DNA from: Bacteroidales bacterium
GTDB lineage: Bacteria > Bacteroidota > Bacteroidia > Bacteroidales > UBA932
Assembly (NCBI GenBank): GCA_004556005.1
Contig: SFJA01000003.1
Span: forward strand, 3,019 to 67,018
DNA length: 64,000 nucleotides
Direction of reading: 5' to 3'
Shown here in pieces: positions 52,797-60,316 of the stretch. The notes under the pieces were generated by a model. That model was not told the DNA's origin and did not search any database. It saw only the letters and a program-made list of their open reading frames with translations. Positions within the stretch are counted from its first letter, which is position 1. Each line of letters opens with the position of its first letter. A program made the translations under genes and the position numbers.

Positions 52797-52804
52797 CAAA
52801 GATA
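52797..52804 (-). promoter_or_regulatory. Putative -7 element for the riboswitch-btuB transcript
   Basis: Minus-strand TATCTTTG is a full TAnnTTTG match placed right before the riboswitch. The -33 box at 19-21 bases is weak. Confidence 0.4.
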
Positions 52805-52855
52805 CACTTTTTTTGCTATATTTCCGCATTCCTCTTTTGCGAGCCGTGATTTCAA

Positions 52856-52887
52856 TATGGAGTTGCGGTGTTTTTTTTCTATATTTG
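52856..52887 (+). promoter_or_regulatory. Putative promoter for thiL-trkH
   Basis: TATG (52856-52859), 20 bases, then TATATTTG (52880-52887), 25 bases before the thiL ATG. It lies back to back with the riboswitch promoter in the 345-base gap 52568-52912. Confidence 0.45.
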
Positions 52888-52912
52888 CTCTTTTGAAAAA
52901 TCAGCTGAATCA

Positions 52913-53896
52913 ATGGGGGAATTTGAACTCATAGAGCATATCAAGCATCTGGCCGTCAGTCCTGAAGGGGTGCTCGGAATAGGTGATGACTGTGCCGTGT
53001 TGCCTCAGAACGGGGATCTTGAGACCCTGGTCAGTACGGATATGCTGATGGAAGGAGTTCATTTTCTGCTTGACGACATAAGGCCATACCAGCTCGGATG
53101 GAAGTCCATTGCCGTGAATATCAGCGATATAGCTGCAATGGGCGGAACTCCTTGCGGCAGTTTCCTGTCTATGGCCCTGCCCCCGTCTTTCACTTCTGAA
53201 AAGATAGAGGCTTTTCTTGAAGGCTACATACATCTGTCCCGGCGCCTTGGCTGCCCGCTTCTCGGCGGCGACACAGTATCGTCTATAGGTCCGCTTTGCA
53301 TAAATGTCACAGTTACAGGTACTTGCAAAAAAGGAATCTCACGCAAACGCAGCAGCGCGCTGCCCGGAGACGGCATATATGTAAGCGGCACCCTCGGCGA
53401 CAGCGCAGCCGGCCTAAAATGCATACTGGATCGATGTAAGCATTCTTCCGCATCCCCGGCAGCTCAAGCTCCGGACTCCGGTCAGGTTTGCCCCGACGAC
53501 TATAGCTACCTCATATCGCGTCACTATCAGCCGGTTCCACGCGTTGAGCTCGGTGTCAGGCTTGCATCGGACCCAAGCGTACACGCAATGATGGACATTT
53601 CCGACGGCCTCGCCTCTGACCTCCCGCACATTATCGAAGCCTCGCACGCCGGTGCTTCAATCGACTGCTCGCTCATCCCTATGTCCCTGCAGTTCAAACG
53701 TTTCTGTGAGCAGCGAGGCCTTGACCCTCTGGAACTTTCCCTGTGCGGAGGAGAGGATTACGAGCTGCTGTTCACTGCCGGTGACCAATTCTCTCCCGCC
53801 GGTTTGCCGGTTACGCGAATCGGCACGATAACTGACGCCCGGGTACTTGAATGGGAAGGACAGAATAGAATCTTTGAAGGATACAGACATTTCTAA
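52913..53896 (+). CDS. thiL: Thiamine-phosphate kinase
   Basis: Makes thiamine diphosphate from thiamine monophosphate (327 residues). VLGIGDDCAVL near residue 22 and VSTDMLMEGVHFLLDDIRPYQLGWKSIAVN are standard, as are NISDIAAMGG, LLGGDTVSS, and the late ISDGLASDLPHI and CGGEDYELLFT motifs. A low-complexity stretch of about 20 residues (SSASPAAQAPDSGQVCPDD) is inserted between the domains. The ATG at 52913 gives the normal start; an upstream in-frame ATG at 52868 overlaps the promoter. Thiamine diphosphate serves KorAB and DXP synthesis. Confidence 0.94.
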   Translation: MGEFELIEHIKHLAVSPEGVLGIGDDCAVLPQNGDLETLVSTDMLMEGVHFLLDDIRPYQLGWKSIAVNISDIAAMGGTPCGSFLSMALPPSFTSEKIEAFLEGYIHLSRRLGCPLLGGDTVSSIGPLCINVTVTGTCKKGISRKRSSALPGDGIYVSGTLGDSAAGLKCILDRCKHSSASPAAQAPDSGQVCPDDYSYLISRHYQPVPRVELGVRLASDPSVHAMMDISDGLASDLPHIIEASHAGASIDCSLIPMSLQFKRFCEQRGLDPLELSLCGGEDYELLFTAGDQFSPAGLPVTRIGTITDARVLEWEGQNRIFEGYRHF

Positions 53897-53900
53897 TTAT

Positions 53901-55343
53901 ATGAAAATCAGAAACATACTCAGGTATATAGGCACCTCGCTGCTTATGGTATCGGCACTGATGCTGGTATCGGGACTGATTTCGCTATATTACGGCGGTG
54001 ACGACAGTATGATGCCGCTTTTCTACTCGGCTCTAATTACCGCGACCGTTGGCGGCTTCCCGTTCCTCTTCACCTCGCGGGTCGTCCGGCTCTCGGTCAA
54101 GGAAGGCTACTTCGTCGTCGTCGGCGCCTGGCTCTGCGGCAGCCTCTTCGGAATGCTGCCTTTCCTGATGTACGGGGGAGAATTCTCTTTTGCCAACTCC
54201 TTTTTCGAGACGGTTTCGGGTTTTACCACGACGGGCGCGTCCATACTCAATGACATAGAGTCGCTGCCGCGCGGGTTGCTGTTCTGGCGAATGGCGACCT
54301 CCTGGGTGGGCGGTATAGGCATCGTGACCCTCTTCTCTATGCTCATTCCAAATACCGCCGAAAAGTCTGTCCTGACCTCGGTGGAGATTTCCGGAATGGC
54401 AAGCGACAATGGTGGAGGTGGGAAAAGATTGTTCGTGCAGCATATGTTCATAGTCTATGTTGCAATCACGGCAATCACGGCAGTAGCGCTGAAACTGGCG
54501 GGAATGGGATGGTTCGATGCTGTCGCAAATGCCATGTCAGCCTGCTCGACCTGTGGATTCTGTACAAAGAATGCGAGCATAGCAGCCTTCCAAAGCCCGC
54601 TTATCGAATATATCATCATCATTGCGATGACACTCGCTGCGCTCAATTTCAGCTTGCTCTTTGTCAGTATGCTCAAAGGCAACCACGCAAGGGTGTTTAA
54701 AAGCGAAACCGTAAGGTGCTTCCTCGGAGTTGCCCTCGTATCAAGCTTGATTATAACTGTAAACCTCCTTGTGTCAGGTGATTATAACTCTTTTGAAAAG
54801 GCTTTTCGCGCTGCCCTTTTCCAAGTGTGTTCCATCAGTTCCACAACGGGATTTGCCACTGCGGATACCACTTTGTGGCCAGGGCTGAGCATTTTCATCA
54901 TCATACTCTGCTCATTCTTCTGCGGATGTTCAGGCTCGACTTCCGGAGGAATGAAGATAGACAGGGCCGTCATCGCCGGGAAGGCGATCAGGCAACATAT
55001 AGTCAATCTTCATAACCCTCACGGAGTTACCCTAATCAAAGTCAACGGAAACGCCAAACCAAAGGAAATGGTTTATGACGTGTTCCAGTTCATAGTATGC
55101 TACCTTGTAATAGTAGTATCCTTCGCTGTAGTCAACCTGATCTGCGGTCAGGACCTTACCACCAGCGTTACGGCTTCCATTGCCTGTATGGGCAACGTGG
55201 GCCCGGGTTTCGGCGAAGTCGGCTCTTGCGGAAACTACGCAGAATTCCCGGCCTTTATCAAGTTTACCAGCGCCTTTGAAATGCTCCTCGGCCGACTCGA
55301 AATCTTCCCGATGCTCTATTTCCTCGGCCTGCGCAAGGACTAA
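53901..55343 (+). CDS. trkH: TrkH/KtrB-family potassium uptake protein
   Basis: A 480-residue integral membrane protein with about ten hydrophobic segments and the four P-loop regions of the Trk/Ktr/HKT family: SGFTTTGASILNDI, STCGFCTKNASI, SSTTGFATADTTL and CMGNVGPGFGEVG, each with its selectivity glycine. GSTSGGMKIDR is family-typical. The partner NAD-binding TrkA/KtrA is not in the window. The start at 53901 is chosen over an in-frame ATG at 53847 inside thiL. It is followed by a bidirectional terminator. Confidence 0.93.
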   Translation: MKIRNILRYIGTSLLMVSALMLVSGLISLYYGGDDSMMPLFYSALITATVGGFPFLFTSRVVRLSVKEGYFVVVGAWLCGSLFGMLPFLMYGGEFSFANSFFETVSGFTTTGASILNDIESLPRGLLFWRMATSWVGGIGIVTLFSMLIPNTAEKSVLTSVEISGMASDNGGGGKRLFVQHMFIVYVAITAITAVALKLAGMGWFDAVANAMSACSTCGFCTKNASIAAFQSPLIEYIIIIAMTLAALNFSLLFVSMLKGNHARVFKSETVRCFLGVALVSSLIITVNLLVSGDYNSFEKAFRAALFQVCSISSTTGFATADTTLWPGLSIFIIILCSFFCGCSGSTSGGMKIDRAVIAGKAIRQHIVNLHNPHGVTLIKVNGNAKPKEMVYDVFQFIVCYLVIVVSFAVVNLICGQDLTTSVTASIACMGNVGPGFGEVGSCGNYAEFPAFIKFTSAFEMLLGRLEIFPMLYFLGLRKD

Positions 55344-55388
55344 ATCAAGACACCGGACGTCGCAGCGTGCCCCGGATGCAGATAGAAT

Positions 55389-55431
55389 AAAGGCGCTCGA
55401 TGGAAGCTGTTGCCTGCCATTGAGCGCCTTT
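55389..55431. terminator. Bidirectional terminator between trkH and the cytochrome peroxidase gene
   Basis: AAAGGCGCTCGATGG (55389-55403) and CCATTGAGCGCCTTT (55417-55431) form a 15-bp stem with one G-T pair and a 13-base loop. A/T-rich ends on both sides make it a terminator for both converging genes. Confidence 0.75.
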
Positions 55432-55453
55432 GATTGTCAAATAGTTACGTGAA

Positions 55454-56830
55454 CTAGTCAAGCGGAGTTGTGAGTTCCCCGGTCTGGGCTTCAAGGAAGC
55501 TCTTGACCATTGCAACCTTGTCGTCCGACATCTTCTTTCCGCTCTGGAAACGAGCCATCTTAGCAATGGCTTCCTCAAGGGTCTGGACGCTTCCGTCGTG
55601 ATAGTAAGGAGCGGTCAGGGCCACATTGCGCAGCGAAGGAGTTTTGAAGCGGTATCTGTCACGCTCGACTCCGGTCTGGGCCCACCTGCCGTTGTCAGCG
55701 TCGGTAAGGCCTGACTTAACGTTGGTCTCGCGGTCCTGGAAGTAGTTGTCTCTCTGACCCATAAGCTCATAGCTCAGACCTCCCATATTCTCTCCTGCGT
55801 GGCAGGTAGCGCACTTGTACTCCTTGAAAATCTTGAATCCTTCAATCTGCTCCTCGCTCAGGACATCCTTTGCGCCCATAAGGTACATATCGAAAGGAGA
55901 ACCCGGGGTGATGAGGGTCTTTTCGTACTCTGCAATGGCATCAGTGATATTCTTCTCGCTGAGGCCTTCCGGATAAACTGCCTCGAAGCGTGCCTTGAAT
56001 TCCTTGTCGGCGCTGAGCTTTGCTATGATTTCGTCAAAACTTGCGCTTCCCATTTCAACAGGATTGGTAGGTGGGCCTGCTGCCTGTGCGGCAAGGTTTG
56101 CAGCACGGCCGTCCCAGAACTGCACGAAATTGTAAATTGCATTGAAGGTAGTAGGCGCATTGATTCCTCCGAACTGTCCGTTGATACCTTCGGAATACTG
56201 GAGATTGTCGGTGCCTCCCTTGTCAAGTGCGTGGCAGGTTGCGCAGGAGATGGTTCCGTCTCCGGAAAGTCTCGTGTCGTTGTAGAGGTCCTTTCCGAGC
56301 CTGGCCTTTGCCTCGTCAAACACTATCTCGTCAGGAATAGGTCTGATGGTTTCGTTGGCAAACTCTTCAGCGGCGAATCTGTTAGGATAGAACTGCGCCC
56401 TGAGACCCTTGATGCCTTCGAGCATCACTTCCTGCTTTGCTCCGGTAAGTGAGGAGCCCCAGTGAACGAGATAGTACTGAGGGAGAGGCATGGAGCCGTC
56501 AAGAACGCACATTTCGGTCTTTGCAAGGTCAACCTGTCCGGGAGCCGTACCATTCTTGAGGGCGGCGATGAGAGGTTCGATGTCGAACATCTTTGAACCA
56601 TCTTCTATGTCCTTGGCAATCAAAGTCTTGGCTATTGGCCAGTTGGCATAGAAAGGCATCTTTGGCGCAGCTGAGTGACAGTCGGTACAACCGCCGTCCT
56701 CGATGACTGCGAGCATCTGTCCGTTTGCAGGCAGACTGCTGTCGGGAGCAGAGTTGACCGCGCGGTAGGTGATTGCCCCCGCAACAAGCACTGCTGCTAC
56801 TCCGATAATCCACTTTGATGATGTTTTCAT
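55454..56830 (-). CDS. Tri-heme cytochrome c peroxidase
   Basis: A 458-residue exported peroxidase with an N-terminal membrane anchor or signal (about residues 7-26). Three CxxCH heme sites are present: C48-H52 (CTDCH), C196-H200 (CATCH) and C340-H344 (CATCH). Typical bacterial cytochrome c peroxidases have two hemes, corresponding to the second and third here; the N-terminal CxxCH region resembles the extra domain of YhjA-type tri-heme peroxidases. The di-heme core motifs INAPTTFNAIYNFVQFWDGR and APYYHDGSVQTLEEAI are present. It should reduce hydrogen peroxide in the periplasm. The heme-attachment genes lie directly upstream. Confidence 0.92.
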   Translation of the reverse strand: MKTSSKWIIGVAAVLVAGAITYRAVNSAPDSSLPANGQMLAVIEDGGCTDCHSAAPKMPFYANWPIAKTLIAKDIEDGSKMFDIEPLIAALKNGTAPGQVDLAKTEMCVLDGSMPLPQYYLVHWGSSLTGAKQEVMLEGIKGLRAQFYPNRFAAEEFANETIRPIPDEIVFDEAKARLGKDLYNDTRLSGDGTISCATCHALDKGGTDNLQYSEGINGQFGGINAPTTFNAIYNFVQFWDGRAANLAAQAAGPPTNPVEMGSASFDEIIAKLSADKEFKARFEAVYPEGLSEKNITDAIAEYEKTLITPGSPFDMYLMGAKDVLSEEQIEGFKIFKEYKCATCHAGENMGGLSYELMGQRDNYFQDRETNVKSGLTDADNGRWAQTGVERDRYRFKTPSLRNVALTAPYYHDGSVQTLEEAIAKMARFQSGKKMSDDKVAMVKSFLEAQTGELTTPLD

Positions 56831-56846
56831 ACTGAATGGTATTATG

Positions 56847-57680
56847 TTAATTGTTAATGTAAGTGTGCATGCTCTCCTGAGCGGAAGGCAGGTAATTTAC
56901 TCCCCACCAACACAGCTGCAGGCCAATGAATCCTGCTATCAGCAATATGTAAAGTGCAGTTGCAGATTGTTTTTTCCTCAGTCTGGCGTGAATGTATATC
57001 AGGTAAATGCACCAGGTGATAGCCGCCCAGGTTTCTTTAGGGTCCCAATTCCAGTAGTTGCCCCACGCCTGTTTTGCCCACAGGCTGCCGCTCAGCATGC
57101 CAAGCGAAAGGAAGCAGATTCCGATATATACGAGAGTGTCCGCCGGCTCCAGGAAACGGTCGCTGCGCTTGACCATACCTGCAATTGCAAGCAGAAATGC
57201 GCACGCGAGCACCGAATAGGAAAAGATATAGACCGAAACGTGAGGGATGAACCACCAGCTCTGCAGGGCAGGCATCAGCGACTCGTCGTGAATCTCAGGC
57301 TTGAACAGGTTGAGGCAGACAAATACCGTAGCCACAAGCGTTGAGAATGAAGGAATCCACCTGTATCCCCACCTGCAATAGGTAATCAGTGCGGAAATCA
57401 TCATAAAGAAGCTGTACCACAGTCGCGTTTCTCCCGTAGTCCTCAGCGGCGGTCTGCCCAGACTGATCCAGAAACCGACTATGAATGAGGCATATACAAT
57501 CAGCCCGACCGTAATCAGAGATATGACAAGCGTCCTGATTCTTGAACTGAAACGACTTCCGTATGCCTTCCGGGAGTGGTCTCCGTGGTCTCCCTTGTCA
57601 AAGAACAGAGCAAGCGCTGAGGCCGCTACCCACAGACATACGGCAACGGAAGCAAACATCCAGAACACGTCCCAACTCAT
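56847..57680 (-). CDS. ccsA: Cytochrome c biogenesis protein CcsA
   Basis: The CcsA half of the system II heme handling and ligation complex (277 residues from the ATG at 57680). Multiple membrane segments are present, and the tryptophan-rich signature WGNYWNWDPKETWAAITW for heme binding is exact. A start further upstream (57755) lies within resB and adds a non-family sequence, so it is rejected. The start overlaps the resB stop by 4 bases. It is probably dedicated to maturation of the tri-heme peroxidase that begins 16 bases downstream. Confidence 0.93.
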   Translation of the reverse strand: MSWDVFWMFASVAVCLWVAASALALFFDKGDHGDHSRKAYGSRFSSRIRTLVISLITVGLIVYASFIVGFWISLGRPPLRTTGETRLWYSFFMMISALITYCRWGYRWIPSFSTLVATVFVCLNLFKPEIHDESLMPALQSWWFIPHVSVYIFSYSVLACAFLLAIAGMVKRSDRFLEPADTLVYIGICFLSLGMLSGSLWAKQAWGNYWNWDPKETWAAITWCIYLIYIHARLRKKQSATALYILLIAGFIGLQLCWWGVNYLPSAQESMHTYINN

Positions 57681-58540
57681 CTCACCCTCCTTTTTGCAGC
57701 ACCCTGCACAAACATGAGCGCAGCCCCCGCCATCATCATCACAATCCCGAAGCATTCAAGGTATTTCCACGGCTGCCTGACTATCTCAAAAACACAAACA
57801 TCGTTGCTATTCTTGTCATAATCAACAAGATATACATCCTCGCCGAACCCTGCCGCATAAGGATGGTTTACCATTATCTCCGCCGGCTTTCCGTCAACGC
57901 TTACTTCTGCCTCGAAGTTCCGGGGCGAACCGTCCGGACGAAGGTAGATTGAAAATTCTTCCAGACACAGGCTATGTCCGAGCGCCCTTTCCAGTCCGTA
58001 ACGGTCAAATCCGGTTGTTACAGTCTCGCCCTTGCCGACTATGCAGCGAAGAACAGACTCGTCAGCGCTGCCGAAGAATCCTGCCGAAAGCGCTATGAAC
58101 AGTCCAAGATGATTGAGTACGAACCTCCAGGACGAGCGCTTGAGATGCCTGAAAATCACCATCGCAAGATTTGCAAGGAAGAGACAGATGGCACAGACGA
58201 ACCACCAGCTGTTCTTCACTGAATGTATGCGCAGAAGGTCAGCGAGCGTGTGTCCTCCCGGAACTGACTGTGGGTCATACTGTTTGTTTAGACCGAGAAC
58301 TATGCAGCATACTGCCAGGTTTGCAATGACGACTATGCTTGTATGCCCTGAGGAAAGGAATCTGCAGAATGCGCTATCAGGTTTTTCCTTGTAAAGAACC
58401 CACAACCCGGCCATGCAGCCAAGCAGTACGGCAGCACCGACCGGAAATGCAAAAGCCCCCGCCGGGAATGGTCCTGCGGCCATCCCGACAAGAACTGAGA
58501 CAAGCATCAGCCCCAGCAATATCCAATCGCCTTTTTTCAT
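57677..58540 (-). CDS. resB: ResB/Ccs1-like cytochrome c biogenesis protein
   Basis: A 287-residue membrane protein with several hydrophobic segments (about residues 7-50, 68-85, 112-130, 140-160 and a C-terminal one near 265-282) separated by a periplasmic region (FSIYLRPDGSPRNFEAEVSVDGK) that resembles the ResB/Ccs1 soluble domain, including VNHPYAAGFGEDVYLV. It is shorter than canonical ResB (about 400-550) but fits the short Bacteroidota type paired with CcsA. It heads the resB-ccsA-peroxidase unit and has a good promoter upstream. Confidence 0.82.
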   Translation of the reverse strand: MKKGDWILLGLMLVSVLVGMAAGPFPAGAFAFPVGAAVLLGCMAGLWVLYKEKPDSAFCRFLSSGHTSIVVIANLAVCCIVLGLNKQYDPQSVPGGHTLADLLRIHSVKNSWWFVCAICLFLANLAMVIFRHLKRSSWRFVLNHLGLFIALSAGFFGSADESVLRCIVGKGETVTTGFDRYGLERALGHSLCLEEFSIYLRPDGSPRNFEAEVSVDGKPAEIMVNHPYAAGFGEDVYLVDYDKNSNDVCVFEIVRQPWKYLECFGIVMMMAGAALMFVQGAAKRRVR

Positions 58541-58553
58541 TCTTTAACTTCTA

Positions 58554-58583
58554 CAAATATAACAATCTCTTCTTTAAAATCAA
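58554..58583 (-). promoter_or_regulatory. Promoter for resB-ccsA-peroxidase
   Basis: On the minus strand TTG (58583-58581), 19 bases, then TATATTTG (58561-58554), 13 bases before the resB ATG. Both boxes fit the Bacteroidota pattern. Confidence 0.5.
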
Positions 58584-58684
58584 GTTGAAATGACTCGAAA
58601 AAAGTTTCACGACCATCAAATGGGGTATGTCGTGCAGCCGATAACTAATGTGACAATGCGAGTGAAAAAACGGCGAAAAATACT

Positions 58685-58692
58685 TAAATTTG
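58685..58692 (+). promoter_or_regulatory. Putative -7 element for the HU-like protein operon
   Basis: TAAATTTG matches TAnnTTTG, 32 bases before the ATG at 58725. The -33 region (AGTG at 20 bases) is only a partial match. The rest of the 184-base gap 58541-58724 shows no other clear element. Confidence 0.4.
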
Positions 58693-58724
58693 TATTTTGT
58701 GCTCAATAGGCACGGTTTTGCTGT

Positions 58725-59663
58725 ATGGATATAGAACTTCTGTCTAGAATGGTTGCTGAACTCATTGTCAAAAACGACAGTGTGGGTTTGCCCGGAATGG
58801 GCTCTTTCGTTGCTGAGATTGTACCCGCTTCCTTCAGCGACAGGGGTTATTCCATCACACCTCCATACAGGAAACTGAGTTTCAGGGGAGGCTATCCGAC
58901 TGATTCTCTTCTTGTTGACTATTATGCCAAGTCCAACGGCACTGACAAGGAAGAAGCTCGTTCAACCATCACTGACTATGTGATCCAGATGAAAAGCGTG
59001 CTCAAGGAGCGCAAGACCATCATTTTTCCGGGCCTGGGTAAGCTCAGGGCTACAAAGGACAACACCTTCTTTTTTGTGCCCGACGAGAATCTTGATATCT
59101 ATCCGGACGGCATAACGCTGCAGCCGATTTCGCTCAAGACTCATTCAGTTTCGTCCGAAGAACTTGCCAGAGCCGTCAGCTCGATCTCTGAGTTGATAGC
59201 CGCACAGCCTAAACCGGCCGAGACGACGCAACTCTCTGACAGTCAAGACACCGCCGAAGTGGACCAGCCCGCCGCCGATCAGCCCGCCGCCGATCAGCCT
59301 GCCGCCGATCAGCCTGCCGCTGACCCGCAACCCGAAGTTGCAGTGCAACCGGGCCCCTCTGAGCAGCCCGTTCAAGTCGAGCAGCCTGCCTCCGACCCGC
59401 AACCCGAAGTTGGAGTGCAACCGGGCTCCTCTGAGCAGCCAGTTCCTTCAGACCAGCCCGCTCAAGCCGAGCAGCCGGCGGCCACGACCATCGACCCGGA
59501 GCCCGATAATGGCAAGTCCAAACGCTGGTGGATATGGCCTCTTGTGGTCCTCGGCCTTGTTATCGTGGCGCTTGCCGTGTTTATGATTCTGGGCAGAACA
59601 GCACCGGACCTTATCGATCCTCTGCTATATACCCCGGAGGAGCTCCGTATAATCAACTACTGA
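58725..59663 (+). CDS. HU-CCDC81-like membrane-anchored protein with proline/alanine/glutamine-rich repeats
   Basis: A 312-residue protein. Two HU-like modules of the CCDC81 type occupy about residues 1-70 (VKNDSVGLPGMGSFVAEIVP, HU-like arms) and 70-140 (KERKTIIFPGLGKLRATKDN). A low-complexity region (about 165-262) contains four DQPAA units and a duplicated DPQPEVxVQPG block. One transmembrane segment (about 266-287) is followed by only about 23 residues. Family relatives often end in a periplasmic SPOR domain; none is present. The HU part would face the cytoplasm. Its role is unknown. Confidence 0.75.
   Translation: MDIELLSRMVAELIVKNDSVGLPGMGSFVAEIVPASFSDRGYSITPPYRKLSFRGGYPTDSLLVDYYAKSNGTDKEEARSTITDYVIQMKSVLKERKTIIFPGLGKLRATKDNTFFFVPDENLDIYPDGITLQPISLKTHSVSSEELARAVSSISELIAAQPKPAETTQLSDSQDTAEVDQPAADQPAADQPAADQPAADPQPEVAVQPGPSEQPVQVEQPASDPQPEVGVQPGSSEQPVPSDQPAQAEQPAATTIDPEPDNGKSKRWWIWPLVVLGLVIVALAVFMILGRTAPDLIDPLLYTPEELRIINY
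59263..59322 (+). repeat. 15-bp tandem repeats (four copies) in the HU-like gene
   Basis: Four contiguous 15-bp units (GAYCAGCCYGCCGCY), each encoding DQPAA, differ at only a few third positions. They lie in the low-complexity linker and are a likely site of length variation. Confidence 0.8.
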
Positions 59664-59680
59664 TATATCAATCGTTTACA

Positions 59681-60316
59681 ATGATACAACTCATATATCC
59701 AATAGACACTGCACCCGTCATCGGCGCAGACTCGGATGGAACCCGTCCCGGGGCCGGGCCTGCCGGAAACGGAACCGCAGGACAGTCCGGACCTGCCGCA
59801 GCGGCACGCTCGTGCGAAATGCTGCCCATAGTCGAACCCGACGGCCGGGTAATAGCCCAGGCAAGCCGTGCCTACTGTCATTCGTGCTTCCGCCCGCTGC
59901 ATCCCGTCGTCCATCTCGAGATAGTCAACCGCTTCGGACAGATATACTTACAGAAGCGCTCCGCCAGCAAGAAACTGCTCCCGGGACTCTGGGATACCGC
60001 AGTCGGCGGGCACGTTTCTTACGGAGAATTCATCCAGGAAGCTCTCTTCCGCGAGGCCGGTGAGGAGCTGGGTCTGGAAGAATTTAACCCCATATTCATC
60101 GACAGCTACATTTCGGAGACGGAGCTTGAGCGCGAGCTGGTGAATATGTTCGCAATTGTCGGGAATTTCCAGCCGGTGCCGGACCGGGACGAGGTCTCGG
60201 AAGGTCGCTACTGGTCGCCGGAAGAGATTGAGAGTCAGATAGGTAAGGGAGTGCTTACGCCCCTTTTCGAGTCCGAATTCCTCCGTTACCGCGATAAACT
60301 TCTAGCTCTGCTATGA
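59681..60316 (+). CDS. NUDIX hydrolase with low-complexity N-terminal insert
   Basis: A 211-residue NUDIX protein related to the isopentenyl-diphosphate isomerase/YfcD group. The Nudix box is complete (GHVSYGEFIQEALFREAGEELG; residues about 109-130), preceded by HPVVHLEIVNRFGQIYLQKRS and LLPGLWDTAVG. Between a conserved start (MIQLIYPIDTAPVIG) and the restart MLPIVEPDGRVI there is a glycine/alanine/proline-rich insert of about 35 residues. The start at 59681 follows the HU-like stop by 17 bases. The stop overlaps the next gene by 4 bases. The substrate is unknown. Confidence 0.88.
   Translation: MIQLIYPIDTAPVIGADSDGTRPGAGPAGNGTAGQSGPAAAARSCEMLPIVEPDGRVIAQASRAYCHSCFRPLHPVVHLEIVNRFGQIYLQKRSASKKLLPGLWDTAVGGHVSYGEFIQEALFREAGEELGLEEFNPIFIDSYISETELERELVNMFAIVGNFQPVPDRDEVSEGRYWSPEEIESQIGKGVLTPLFESEFLRYRDKLLALL

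Noticed and set aside
59263..59480. Regular repeats considered as a CRISPR array.
   Set aside because: The units are contiguous without spacers and are in-frame codons for DQPAA and related peptides within a single protein gene; no cas genes are nearby.
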